Under the pieces are notes generated by a model, which was given only the letters and a program-made list of their open reading frames with translations, was not told the origin of the DNA and made no database searches. The position numbers and the translations under genes are program-made. Below are positions 34,554 to 42,954 of a DNA stretch of 44,597 nucleotides, piece after piece. The DNA lies in the NCBI RefSeq assembly GCF_001999325.1, contig NZ_MVAR01000033.1:1-44597 (forward strand). Reading direction: 5' to 3'. This DNA is from Thioalkalivibrio versutus (lineage in GTDB: Bacteria; Pseudomonadota; Gammaproteobacteria; Ectothiorhodospirales; Ectothiorhodospiraceae). Every line of letters begins with the position of its first letter. Positions within the stretch are counted from its first letter, which is position 1.

Positions 34554-34615
34554 TCCGCGCCGTCGCCGTTCTGTTGAACCCGTCACGCTTCTAGCCAGCA
34601 AGAGTCCCCGAAACC

Positions 34616-36070
34616 ATGGCCCAGGAAACCCTGTCCGGCTGGGTGCGCAAGCTCCAGGCCCGCGAGATCAGCTCGCGCGAATTGACCCAGCTGTATCTGG
34701 ACCGGATCGAGCGTCTCGATCCGCAGTTGAACAGCTTCATCACCGTGACCGCCGAGCAGGCGCTGGCGCAGGCCGATGCCGCCGATGCGCGCCTGGCGAA
34801 GGGTGAAAAGACCCCGCTGCTGGGCGTGCCGGTCGCGCAGAAGGACATCTTCTGTACCGAGGGTGTGCGCACCTCCTGCGGTTCGCACATGCTGGATCCG
34901 TTCGTCTCGCCCTACAACGCCACCGTCGTCGAGCGCATGAATGCCGCCGGTGCGGTGATGCTGGGCAAGACCAACATGGACGAGTTCGCGATGGGCTCGT
35001 CTAACGAGACGAGTTTCTACGGCCCGGTGCGCAACCCCTGGGACACCGAGCGCGTGCCGGGCGGTTCCTCCGGCGGCTCCGCCGCCGCGGTGGGTGCGCG
35101 CCTGGTGCCGGGCGCCACGGGTACCGACACCGGTGGTTCGATCCGCCAGCCGGCCGCATTCTGCGGCATCACCGGGCTCAAGCCGACCTACGGCCGCGTC
35201 TCGCGCTACGGCATGATCGCCTTCGCCTCCAGTCTCGACCAGGGTGGCCCGATGGCCGCGACTGCCGAGGACTGCGGGCGGATGCTGAATGCCATGGCCG
35301 GCTTCGACGAACGCGACTCCACCAGCGTCGAGCGCCCGGAAGAGGATTTCACCGCCGGACTGGAGCAGGACCTGAAGGGCCTGCGTATCGGCCTGCCGAC
35401 GGAATTCTTCGGCGAGGCCGGACTGGACGAGCGCGTGCGCGGCGTGATCGACGCCGCCATCGAGGTGCTCAAGGGCCGCGGCGCCGAGGTGCGCGAGGTC
35501 AGCCTGCCGAACAGCCACCTGTCGGTGCCGGCCTACTACGTGGTCGCCCCGGCCGAGTGCTCCTCCAACCTCGCGCGTTTCGACGGCGTGCGCTACGGCT
35601 ACCGCTGCGAGAATCCCGAGGACCTGATGGACCTCTACACCCGCTCGCGCGGGGAGGGCTTTGGCGACGAGGTGAAGCGCCGCATCATGGTCGGCACCTA
35701 CGTGCTGTCCGCCGGCTACTACGACGCCTACTACCTGAAGGCGCAGAAGGTCCGGCGCATCATCGCCGACGACTTCCGCCGCGCCTTCGAGGACGTCGAC
35801 GTGCTGCTCGCGCCGACCACCCCGGAGCTGCCGTTCGCGCTGGGTGCCAAGGCCGACCCGGTCAGCATGTACCTGTCGGATATCTACACCATCGCCGCGA
35901 ACCTCGCGGGGCTGCCGGCGATGTCGCTGCCGGCCGGCGAGATCGACGGCCTGCCGGTCGGGCTGCAATTGATCGGCAACTACTTTGACGAGGCGCGCCT
36001 GCTGGGCGTTGCTCACCAGTATCAGCAAGAGACCGACTGGCACGCCCGCGTGCCGGCGGCCTTCGCCTGA
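34616..36070 (+). CDS. gatA: Asp-tRNA(Asn)/Glu-tRNA(Gln) amidotransferase subunit GatA
   Basis: The 484-residue amidase has the amidase-signature Ser-cisSer-Lys centre: the Lys is in [14 protein letters not shown], and the Ser pair is in the [32 protein letters not shown] stretch (given here in pieces: [17 protein letters not shown] and [15 protein letters not shown]). The helix [19 protein letters not shown] also fits the family. It produces ammonia from glutamine for the amidation of Asp-tRNA(Asn) or Glu-tRNA(Gln) on GatB. It sits between gatC (62 bp) and gatB (11 bp). Confidence 0.97.
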   Translation: MAQETLSGWVRKLQAREISSRELTQLYLDRIERLDPQLNSFITVTAEQALAQADAADARLAKGEKTPLLGVPVAQKDIFCTEGVRTSCGSHMLDPFVSPYNATVVERMNAAGAVMLGKTNMDEFAMGSSNETSFYGPVRNPWDTERVPGGSSGGSAAAVGARLVPGATGTDTGGSIRQPAAFCGITGLKPTYGRVSRYGMIAFASSLDQGGPMAATAEDCGRMLNAMAGFDERDSTSVERPEEDFTAGLEQDLKGLRIGLPTEFFGEAGLDERVRGVIDAAIEVLKGRGAEVREVSLPNSHLSVPAYYVVAPAECSSNLARFDGVRYGYRCENPEDLMDLYTRSRGEGFGDEVKRRIMVGTYVLSAGYYDAYYLKAQKVRRIIADDFRRAFEDVDVLLAPTTPELPFALGAKADPVSMYLSDIYTIAANLAGLPAMSLPAGEIDGLPVGLQLIGNYFDEARLLGVAHQYQQETDWHARVPAAFA

Positions 36071-36081
36071 GGGCCCTGCAC

Positions 36082-37515
36082 ATGGAATGGGAAACCGTCA
36101 TCGGGCTGGAGATTCACGCCCAGCTCAATACCGTCTCCAAGATCTTCTCCGGGGCGCCCACCGCCTACGGCGCCGAGCCCAACCGCCAGGCCTGCCCGGT
36201 GGATCTGGGCATGCCCGGCGTACTGCCGGTGCTGAACCAGGGCGCGGTGGAGCGGGCCGTGATGCTGGGGCTGGCGATCAATGCCGAGATCACCCCGCGC
36301 TCGGTGTTCGCGCGCAAGAACTACTTCTATCCGGACCTCCCCAAGGGTTACCAGATTTCGCAGTTCGAACTGCCGATCGTGGGCCTGGGGCATCTGGATA
36401 TCGAACTGGAAGACGGCACCATCAAGCGCGTTGGCGTGACCCGCGCGCACCTCGAGGAGGACGCCGGCAAGAGCCTGCATGAGGGCTTCGAGGCGATGAC
36501 CGGTATCGACCTTAACCGCGCCGGCACCCCGCTGATCGAGATCGTCTCCGAACCGGAGCTGCGCTCCGCGAAGGAGGCCGTTGCCTACATGAAGAAGATG
36601 CATTCGCTGGTGCGTTATCTGGATATCTGCGACGGCAACATGCAGGAAGGCAGCTTTCGCTGTGACGCCAACGTCTCGGTGCGGCCCAAGGGCCAGACCG
36701 AGTTCGGCACCCGCGCGGAGCTGAAGAACCTGAACTCCTTCCGCTTCGTCGAGCGCGCCATCAACTTCGAGGTCGAGCGTCAGATCGACCTGATCGAAGG
36801 CGGCGGTTCGGTGGTGCAGGAGACCCGCCTGTACGACCCGGATCGCGATGAGACGCGCTCCATGCGCAGCAAGGAAGAGGCAAACGACTACCGCTACTTC
36901 CCTGATCCGGACCTGCTGCCGCTGGTCGTGGATAACGCATTCATCGACTCCGTGCGCGAGAAGCTGCCGGAACTGCCGGATGCCAAGCGGGCGCGCTTTG
37001 TCGAACAGTACGGCCTGTCCGACTACGACGCCGGCGTACTGACCGCTGCGCGCGACATGGGCGATTTCTACGAGGTCGTGGCTGCCGGTTGCGGCGCGCC
37101 CAAGCTGGCCGCCAACTGGGTGATGGGCGAGTTCTCCGCCGCGATGAACCGCTCCGAGGTCGAGCTGGCGGATGCCCCGGTCAATGCCGAGGGTCTGGCC
37201 GGCCTGCTCGCGCGCATCCAGGACGAGACCATCTCCGGCAAGATCGCCAAGGAAGTCTTCGAGGCGATGTGGAACGGCGAAGGCGACGCCGACGCCGTGA
37301 TCGAGGCCAAGGGGCTCAAGCAGATCACCGATACCAGCGCGATCGATACCATCATCGACGAGGTGATGGCCAACAACCCGCAGCAGCTCGAGCAGTATCG
37401 CGGCGGCAAGGACAAGCTGTTCGGTTTCTTTGTCGGCCAGGTGATGAAGGCGACCCAGGGCAAGGCGAACCCGGCCCAGGTCAACGAGCGCCTCAAGGCC
37501 AAGCTGGACGGTTGA
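36082..37515 (+). CDS. gatB: Asp-tRNA(Asn)/Glu-tRNA(Gln) amidotransferase subunit GatB
   Basis: The 477-residue protein matches GatB throughout: [13 protein letters not shown] at the start, [46 protein letters not shown] and the [12 protein letters not shown] segment in the kinase-like catalytic part, and a C-terminal YqeY-like tail for tRNA binding. It phosphorylates the misacylated Asp or Glu on tRNA and amidates it with the ammonia sent from GatA. The start follows gatA by 11 bp; hslO follows after 30 bp. Confidence 0.97.
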   Translation: MEWETVIGLEIHAQLNTVSKIFSGAPTAYGAEPNRQACPVDLGMPGVLPVLNQGAVERAVMLGLAINAEITPRSVFARKNYFYPDLPKGYQISQFELPIVGLGHLDIELEDGTIKRVGVTRAHLEEDAGKSLHEGFEAMTGIDLNRAGTPLIEIVSEPELRSAKEAVAYMKKMHSLVRYLDICDGNMQEGSFRCDANVSVRPKGQTEFGTRAELKNLNSFRFVERAINFEVERQIDLIEGGGSVVQETRLYDPDRDETRSMRSKEEANDYRYFPDPDLLPLVVDNAFIDSVREKLPELPDAKRARFVEQYGLSDYDAGVLTAARDMGDFYEVVAAGCGAPKLAANWVMGEFSAAMNRSEVELADAPVNAEGLAGLLARIQDETISGKIAKEVFEAMWNGEGDADAVIEAKGLKQITDTSAIDTIIDEVMANNPQQLEQYRGGKDKLFGFFVGQVMKATQGKANPAQVNERLKAKLDG

Positions 37516-37545
37516 TGCCGTTGCGTATTTCGGAGTCCTGCCACC

Positions 37546-38442
37546 ATGCGTGAGACCGATACCCTCCACCGCTTCATGCTGGAGGAGGCCGGGGTGCGCG
37601 GCGAGTGGGTGCACCTGGACGCCTCCTGGCAGGCCCTGCTGGAGTTGCACGAGTACCCGCCCGTGGTGCGCGACTTGCTGGGCCAGGCCTATGCGGCCGT
37701 TGCCCTGACCGCCGCCACGCTCAAGTTCGACGGCTCGCTGATCCTGCAGATCACCGGCCCCGGGCCGGTGCACATGATCGTCGCCCAGGCCGATGGCCAG
37801 GGGCGGCTGCGTGGCCTGGCGCGCTTTCGCGAGACCCCGCCGGAGGGCGCGACACTGGCCGAATGCGCCGGCGAGGACGCACGGCTGATGCTGACGCTGG
37901 ATCCGGGCGACGGCAGCGAGCGCTATCAGGGCGTCGTGGAGCTGGAGGGCGACTCGCTGGCGGAGGCGATGAACGTCTACTTCGAGCGCTCGGAACAGCT
38001 GCCGACCCGGTTGTGGCTGGCGAGCGGGGCGCAGTCCGCCGCCGGTCTGCTGTTGCAGGCGCTGCCGGCCGAGGGTGGCAATGCGGTGACGCGCGATTCG
38101 GAGGAGTGGAACCGCGCCACGATCCTGGCCGAGACCACCACCGCCGACGAGTTGCTGAAGCTGGACGCTGGTGCCCTGCTGGGCCGGCTGTTCGCCGAAG
38201 AGCGGGTGCGCCTGTTCGACGGCACGCCGGTGACTTTCCACTGCCCCTGCTCGCGCGAGCGCATCGCCGAAACCCTGCGCAGTCTGGGGCGTGACGAGAT
38301 TCGCAGCATCATCGAGGAGCAGGGCGCGGTGGAGGTGACCTGCGAGTTCTGCAACGCGCATTACCACTTCGATCCGGTCGACGCCGAGGCCCTTTGTGCG
38401 CCCGAGGTTGCCCAGCCGCCGATCCCGGACACCCGCCAGTAG
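37546..38442 (+). CDS. hslO: Redox-regulated chaperone Hsp33 (HslO)
   Basis: The 298-residue product shows the Hsp33 redox switch: C233-P-C235 in FHCPCSRERI and C266-E-F-C269 in VTCEFCNAHYHF, the four zinc cysteines of the family (CxC and CxxC). The N-terminal fold is intact with GQAYAAVALTAATLKFDGSL and YFERSEQLPTR. It is activated by oxidative unfolding and holds unfolding proteins. GGAG lies 12 bases before the ATG. It follows gatB and may be co-transcribed. Confidence 0.97.
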   Translation: MRETDTLHRFMLEEAGVRGEWVHLDASWQALLELHEYPPVVRDLLGQAYAAVALTAATLKFDGSLILQITGPGPVHMIVAQADGQGRLRGLARFRETPPEGATLAECAGEDARLMLTLDPGDGSERYQGVVELEGDSLAEAMNVYFERSEQLPTRLWLASGAQSAAGLLLQALPAEGGNAVTRDSEEWNRATILAETTTADELLKLDAGALLGRLFAEERVRLFDGTPVTFHCPCSRERIAETLRSLGRDEIRSIIEEQGAVEVTCEFCNAHYHFDPVDAEALCAPEVAQPPIPDTRQ

Positions 38443-38571
38443 ACAGGGCTTTCCGGGGTGCCCCCCGATCCCGAAGCCTTTCCCGGACTCCCCTCGTTAG
38501 CCTGTCGTGACCTTCGGCAACTCTGCCGCAGGGACCCGTGGTCCCCATCATCCCCCGGCCTTGCTATAGAA

Positions 38572-38594
38572 CAGACTGACCTTGCAGCAGTCTG
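38572..38594. repeat. Perfect 7-bp inverted repeat upstream of an uncharacterised gene
   Basis: CAGACTG (38572-38578) and CAGTCTG (38588-38594) surround a 9-base loop, 14 bp before the start codon at 38609. It could be an operator or a hairpin that affects translation. The rest of the 38443-38608 gap shows nothing else clear. Confidence 0.5.
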
Positions 38595-38608
38595 CAGACG
38601 AGGGCGCG

Positions 38609-39025
38609 ATGTATTCCCGGCACACCGAAATCCCGACCCTGGATGTCCGCCCCGGCTGGCTGGTGGAGGCGCGCTATTTCAACCAGGTGCGTCGCGCCCT
38701 GGCTCGGCTGGGACCGGAGATCCGCCTGTCCCCGTCGGGGCTCAAACAACTGGACCTGATCCTCCAGCGTGATGCCTGGATCGTCGTGGACCGGGTGCTG
38801 AACGATATGCCGGTGGTTGCCTGGACGGCCTTCCATTCCCGTGGTCGGCGCAGCCTGCATCGCCCGGTGGCCTGCGAGCTGTTGCTGTTCCATGCGATGG
38901 CCAGCATGGTGATGAACCGCACGCTGTCTGCGATGGAGGCGGAGCTGAACGCGGCGATTTCCGAGGTCGCTCCACCGTCATCACCCGGCAAGGTCCTGCC
39001 CTTTCATCCCCGCTCCTGCGCCTGA
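38609..39025 (+). CDS. Uncharacterised 138-residue protein
   Basis: I do not recognise this protein. The start at 38609 is preceded by GAGGG at 5 bases; nine residues from a TTG at 38582 are a weaker alternative. It has no signal peptide or transmembrane helix. The first half contains VRPGWLVEARYFNQVRRALARLGPE and LSPSGLKQLDLILQRDAW, and the second half IVVDRVLNDMPVVAWTAFHSRGRR, then a helix with HRPVACELLLFHAMASMVMNRT and SAMEAELNAAIS. This mix of amphipathic helices and a short strand pair suggests a small cytoplasmic, perhaps dimeric protein. It is convergent with the MoeB-like gene (20 bp between stops). Confidence 0.7.
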   Translation: MYSRHTEIPTLDVRPGWLVEARYFNQVRRALARLGPEIRLSPSGLKQLDLILQRDAWIVVDRVLNDMPVVAWTAFHSRGRRSLHRPVACELLLFHAMASMVMNRTLSAMEAELNAAISEVAPPSSPGKVLPFHPRSCA

Positions 39026-39045
39026 TTCGCGCGTATCCGTTCGCT

Positions 39046-39801
39046 TCAGGCCGGGGCGTGGCCGTGGCTGCACGCCGGGCAGGCGGGGTCGCGGCGCAGC
39101 CGGATCTCGCGGAACTGCATGGCGAGCCCGTCGAGGATCAGCAGCCGGCCGCTCAGGATCGGCAGACCCATGAGCAGCTTCAGGGCCTCGGTCGCCTGCA
39201 GGCTGCCGACCACACCGGGCAGGCTGGCCAGCACGCCGTTGGCGGCGCAGGTGTCCTCGTCGCCGCCCCCCTCGCCGTACAGGCAGTGGTAGCAGGCCGC
39301 CTCCGGATCGCGGTAGTCGAAGGTGGTCAGTTGTCCCTCGAAGCGGATTACCGCGCCGGAGACCAGCGGTGTGCCGGCCGCCAGTGCGGCGCGGCTGATG
39401 GCCCCGCGCGCGGCGAAGTTGTCCGTCCCGTCCAGTACGACGTTGGCGCTGGCGAACAGCCGGGTCATCGCCGCGTCATCCAGGCGCTCGGCGCGCGTCT
39501 CTACCTGACAGCGGGGGTTCATGGCCGCCACGCGATCGGCGGCCGAGGCCACCTTGTCGCGGCCGATGTCCGCATCGGTATGCAGGATCTGGCGCTGCAG
39601 GTTGGTCACCTCCACATGATCCGGGTCGACGAGCGTCAGCCGGCCCACCCCGGCTGCGGCCAGGTAGGCCGCCACCGGTGAGCCCAGCCCGCCGAGCCCC
39701 ATGATCACTGCATGCGCCTGCTGCAGGGATTCCTGCCCTTCGATGCCCACGCCGGGGAGCATGATCTGGCGGCTGTAGCGCAGGAGTTGGTCGTCATCCA
39801 T
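39046..39801 (-). CDS. moeB: MoeB/ThiF/HesA-family E1-like adenylyltransferase
   Basis: Start at ATG 39801 is supported by CGGAG upstream. The 251-residue product has the nucleotide-binding VIMGLGGLGSPVAAYLAAAGVG near residue 33, the RYSRQIMLPGVGIEGQE N-terminus typical of the family, DGTDNFAAR, and zinc-type Cys pairs CYHC and CPAC, with a further Cys in DTCAANGVL. Such enzymes adenylate the C-terminus of a ubiquitin-like sulfur carrier (MoaD or ThiS). Whether this one serves molybdopterin (MoeB) or thiamine (ThiF) synthesis is uncertain; no moa or thi gene is adjacent. Confidence 0.85.
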   Translation of the reverse strand: MDDDQLLRYSRQIMLPGVGIEGQESLQQAHAVIMGLGGLGSPVAAYLAAAGVGRLTLVDPDHVEVTNLQRQILHTDADIGRDKVASAADRVAAMNPRCQVETRAERLDDAAMTRLFASANVVLDGTDNFAARGAISRAALAAGTPLVSGAVIRFEGQLTTFDYRDPEAACYHCLYGEGGGDEDTCAANGVLASLPGVVGSLQATEALKLLMGLPILSGRLLILDGLAMQFREIRLRRDPACPACSHGHAPA

Positions 39802-39969
39802 GGGGCAATCTCCGGGTAAGGCCGAAATTGTAACCGGCGTCACGCTCGTGGACGGGCTCAGTTAGGAACCATTCAGGAACGCTGCATACGCTTGATCCTG
39901 GCAATCCTGCCACAACCCCGGGCCGTCGATGCTCTCTCAAGGCGGCCTGGATGGAAGGAGGGATCCATC

Positions 39970-40320
39970 ATGAAACGACTCGCCATTCTGGCGCCGGCCG
40001 CGCTGCTGGCATTCGCCCTGTCCGCCCCGACGCATGCGGCCCATCCGGTCGCGGCGGCGGGTGCCTCGACCTTCGATGCGGGTGCCCTGCAGCACGTGCG
40101 TCACGGCCATTCGAGCGGGCACAAGGACTACCGTGGCCATCCCGGCGCGCGGGGGCACAAGCAGGCGAAGCGTGCGAAGAGTCGTGGGCGTGGCCATCAA
40201 AAGCATTCACGTGGTCACGAGCATCATCACTATCACTACTACGACCATCGTTCGAGCCGCTACCGCCACCGGTCTTCCCCCGCCGGTTCGGTCAACTTGC
40301 ACCTGCGTCTGCCATTGTAG
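39970..40320 (+). CDS. Small secreted His-rich, basic protein
   Basis: The start at 39970 has AAGGAGG 7 bases upstream and a good signal peptide (about residues 1-23, ending APTHAAH). The remaining ~93 residues are rich in His, Gly, Arg, Lys and Tyr, with runs such as GHEHHHYHYYDHRSS and repeated GH dipeptides; I count about 18 His in 116 residues. No known domain is visible. Such composition suggests binding of metal ions or of polyanions in the periplasm; both are inference. It is followed by a strong terminator (40344-40374) and so is probably a single-gene unit. Confidence 0.75.
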   Translation: MKRLAILAPAALLAFALSAPTHAAHPVAAAGASTFDAGALQHVRHGHSSGHKDYRGHPGARGHKQAKRAKSRGRGHQKHSRGHEHHHYHYYDHRSSRYRHRSSPAGSVNLHLRLPL

Positions 40321-40343
40321 GTGGTACCCACAGCGCACGGTTG

Positions 40344-40374
40344 GCCCCGGCGCTCACGCACCGGGGCTTTTTTT
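40344..40374 (+). terminator. Terminator of the His-rich gene
   Basis: GCCCCGG (40344-40350) and CCGGGGC (40361-40367), loop 10 bases, then seven T. It begins 23 bp after the stop. Closely similar to the terminator at 41912-41941. Confidence 0.93.
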
Positions 40375-40398
40375 GCGTTGGGGGCCCTTCCTTTTAAA

Positions 40399-40426
40399 TC
40401 GACAAATTTTATGTAAACATTACTAT
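40399..40426 (+). promoter_or_regulatory. Candidate sigma-70 promoter in an A/T-rich patch
   Basis: TCGACA (40399-40404), 16 bp, then TACTAT (40421-40426); overlapping TATATA is another choice for the -10. It lies in the most A/T-rich spot of the window. Transcription from it would meet the hairpin at 40433-40457 almost immediately. Confidence 0.35.
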
Positions 40427-40432
40427 ATAAGA

Positions 40433-40457
40433 CCCCGCCAATAGAGCGGGGTTTTTT
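40433..40457 (+). terminator. Second terminator, directly after the candidate promoter
   Basis: CCCCGC (40433-40438) and GCGGGG (40446-40451), loop 7, followed by six T. Located 111 bp before the lipoprotein start and 60 bp after the previous terminator. No gene lies between the two. Confidence 0.88.
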
Positions 40458-40567
40458 GGGGTGGCTCCCCATGGCGGTATCGATACCTCCGTACCAATTT
40501 GTTCCGAGCGGCTTGGGGCCGTATTTTTGTGCGTATAGAAGAGTTTATTAATCAGGGAGAACAACAA

Positions 40568-41782
40568 ATGAAGAAAGGACTAGGTGTCCTTGCGGCTTCG
40601 GTATTGCTTGCAGGTTGTCTGGCTGCGCCCGAGCCCCGTCCGGTGCAGCCGGCGGAACCGGCAGAGTCGTCCGCGAATGACGATTACGAACGTGCCATGG
40701 CGCTTCTCGAGGCGATGGGGGCGGCACAGCAGCGGCATCCGCAGGAGCCATCGGGCGCGGCGGTAGCGGGATTCGGGCAGATGGGCCCCGAGGAGGTTGC
40801 TGAACGATTGGAGCCTATGTGGGCGCCTGACAACCAAGGTGCTCGGTTCGAACGCCGGCGTGACGGTTTCCTGATCGATGGTGTCGCATATGTGGAACCG
40901 CAGGGGGAGATTTCCTCTTACGGATTCGATACGACGACCGGGGCGGTCACCTACCTGATGGCGGTTGCGGATCGCGAATACCAGGTGAGAACTGCGAATC
41001 CCTCCAATGGTCTTGCGCCTGTGACGATTGCGCATGCGGAGCGTGGGCGATCGAACTGGAGCATCCGGACGGTGACCGGAGAGACGCTGAGGGGTTCGCA
41101 CTTGATGCCGACATCCCGCGGCTTTGCGGTCGCGCGAGACGAGAACGCCTTTATCTATGCCCCGGGCGAGGGTGTTAGCACGCTTGGAGTACCGGATGGT
41201 TTCCACCTAGCGGCTCACCAGAACGGTGATATTGCCTCCACCGGGTACATTTTGATCGAGCGCAATCGGGCTCGGAGCAGTGGCGAGTCGATGATGCGCA
41301 CGATGCGTGCTCTCGGGGATGCGCTAGGAGGGAGTTCGGCCGAAGATTACGCGCTGATCAACTACCGTGATCAATCGGTCGTTCCGATCAACATCTCGTC
41401 CGAAGGTGGCCAGGTGAGCGTGCATTCTGAATGCCGACAGCGCAATTCGATCGTGAATGAATGTGCGAACATGCACTCGTTTGAATCCTTGTACGACCCC
41501 CGAACCGGGCGTCGTAACGAAGGCCACTATTTCTGGCGCCTGCACTGGTTTGGGACCGAGCAGGGCCCGATTGCGGTGAGTCATGAAGCCGGGCTGCGAC
41601 GGATTGCAGTAACGCGCCTTGATACTGGCGAGAAGGCGGTAGCCTTCAGCCGTGGTCTGGGCATAGCGTCCATGGACGCCGAGCAGCATCCGTCGGGACG
41701 GGTCAAGGTGACAGGAGGCTGGGCCTTCAGAAGCCATGAACTCCCGGACGCGTTCGAGGCTTTCGACAAGAACGATGGCTGA
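40568..41782 (+). CDS. Uncharacterised lipoprotein
   Basis: The start at 40568 is supported by GGGAG and by a clear lipoprotein signal (residues 1-16, lipobox LLAG-C17). The 404-residue product has a polar/Pro linker after the Cys, a Met/Gln-rich helix, then a mostly beta-type domain with no motif I know. A central region with FAVARDENAFIYAPGEG and HLAAHQNGDIASTGYI repeats a strand-turn pattern that could form a beta-propeller. Three Cys lie in SECRQRNSIVNECANMH and its lipobox. The protein probably sits in the outer or inner membrane facing the periplasm. It is isolated by terminators on both sides, and is A/T-richer than its neighbours, which may mean horizontal transfer or a fast-evolving gene. 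Confidence 0.8.
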   Translation: MKKGLGVLAASVLLAGCLAAPEPRPVQPAEPAESSANDDYERAMALLEAMGAAQQRHPQEPSGAAVAGFGQMGPEEVAERLEPMWAPDNQGARFERRRDGFLIDGVAYVEPQGEISSYGFDTTTGAVTYLMAVADREYQVRTANPSNGLAPVTIAHAERGRSNWSIRTVTGETLRGSHLMPTSRGFAVARDENAFIYAPGEGVSTLGVPDGFHLAAHQNGDIASTGYILIERNRARSSGESMMRTMRALGDALGGSSAEDYALINYRDQSVVPINISSEGGQVSVHSECRQRNSIVNECANMHSFESLYDPRTGRRNEGHYFWRLHWFGTEQGPIAVSHEAGLRRIAVTRLDTGEKAVAFSRGLGIASMDAEQHPSGRVKVTGGWAFRSHELPDAFEAFDKNDG

Positions 41783-41816
41783 TGACGTCAGCGGTCGCAG
41801 CGATTGCCGTAGATGA

Positions 41817-41876
41817 CCCGACCGTTTAGTCGGGTGGGTGCCAGTGGCCCCGCCACTGAGGGCTGGTGGTCAGTGG
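41817..41876. repeat. Two consecutive hairpins after the lipoprotein gene
   Basis: CCCGAC and GTCGGG (41817-41822, 41829-41834; loop 6), then CCACTGA and TCAGTGG (41853-41859, 41870-41876; loop 10). Both are perfect and lack T-tracts. With the terminator at 41912-41941 they give a three-stem 3' region. A structured 3' UTR or a small RNA is possible. Confidence 0.55.
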
Positions 41877-41911
41877 TTTGATGGTTTGCGACCTTTCATT
41901 TGAACGCGATT

Positions 41912-41941
41912 GGCCCCGGTGCTTTGTGCCGGGGCCTTTTT
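41912..41941 (+). terminator. Terminator of the lipoprotein gene
   Basis: GGCCCCGG (41912-41919) and CCGGGGCC (41929-41936), loop 9, then five T. About 130 bp after the stop. The following stretch up to 42081 holds no gene. Confidence 0.93.
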
Positions 41942-42081
41942 GTTTGTGTGCGCTTCACCCCGCGTAAAGGGAGCTTCCATGCTGCTGTCCGCGGTGCACA
42001 TCGAAGCTATCACCGGCGGGCTTGCAGGCCCCTCAGCCTAGGGTCCACGACAGGGGTGTTGGGGCTGCCGATCTCGGCCGT

Positions 42082-42954
42082 TCAGGCCGGTCCTTCGGGT
42101 GCCAGGAGACCCTCCGTGATGCGCTCGTGTCCGGCGGTGTCGATGTGTGATCGGATGGCGGTGTAACCCGCATCTTCCAGCATTGCGCGTACGGCGCAGG
42201 CTTGGTCGAAGCCGTGTTCCAGAAGCAGGTGGCCAGAGGGCGCCAGGTGCTCGCCGGCGGTCTGGATGATGGTGCGTAGATCCGCCAGGCCGACATCGGC
42301 CGCGACCAGTGCGGAGTGCGGCTCGAAGCGCAGGTCGCCGCGGGTCAGGTGCGGGTCGTCCAGGGCGATGTAGGGCGGGTTGCTGACGATCACGTCGAAC
42401 GTGTCCCGTGGCTTGAGCGGGGCGAGCCAGGATCCCTGCAGGAAGGCTACATCCAGCCCGAGGGCGTCCGCGTTGGCACGAGCCTGGCGCAGGGCATCCA
42501 GGCTGTGGTCAGAGGCGACGGCCTCGATGGCCGCGCGTTCCGCCTTGAGCGCCAGGATGATCGCGCCAGTGCCGGTGCCAAGATCCAGTACTCGGGGGTG
42601 CGCGCGGCTGCAGGCGTTAATGGCCGTGAGGGCATGTTCGACCAGCAGTTCGGTCTCGGGGCGTGGGATCAGGCAGGCGGGGGAGACCCCCAGCTCCAGC
42701 GTCCAGAAGCTGCGCCGGCCGAGGATATGGGCCATCGGTTCGCCGGCGCAGCGGCGCCGGCATAGCACGTCCACGCGGCTGGCCTGTTCGGGGGTGGCCG
42801 GGTCGGTGCCGTGTGCGATCAGCTGCGCGGTGTCCCGACCGGTAGCGGCGCCCAGCAGCATGCGGGCTTCCAGGCCGGGGGTTTCAATCCCGGCGTCCTG
42901 AAGGCGGGTGCGCAGGCCCTGCAACAGGGTATCCAGCGTGGGTGGGGCCTCCAT
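42082..42954 (-). CDS. prmC: Release-factor glutamine methyltransferase PrmC
   Basis: The 290-residue product has an N-terminal helical domain, the SAM site VLDLGTGTGAIILALKAER, and the catalytic NPPY motif in VIVSNPPYIALDDPHL, which holds the substrate glutamine. It methylates the Gln of the GGQ motif in release factors RF1 and RF2. Its start codon overlaps the prfA stop by one base (TAATG), so it is coupled to its substrate RF1. In E. coli the genes have the same order. Confidence 0.96.
   Translation of the reverse strand: MEAPPTLDTLLQGLRTRLQDAGIETPGLEARMLLGAATGRDTAQLIAHGTDPATPEQASRVDVLCRRRCAGEPMAHILGRRSFWTLELGVSPACLIPRPETELLVEHALTAINACSRAHPRVLDLGTGTGAIILALKAERAAIEAVASDHSLDALRQARANADALGLDVAFLQGSWLAPLKPRDTFDVIVSNPPYIALDDPHLTRGDLRFEPHSALVAADVGLADLRTIIQTAGEHLAPSGHLLLEHGFDQACAVRAMLEDAGYTAIRSHIDTAGHERITEGLLAPEGPA

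Noticed and set aside
42060..42085. GGCC-rich hairpin at the prmC 3' end as a terminator.
   Set aside because: Only a 5-bp stem and no T-tract on the minus strand; not strong enough to call.
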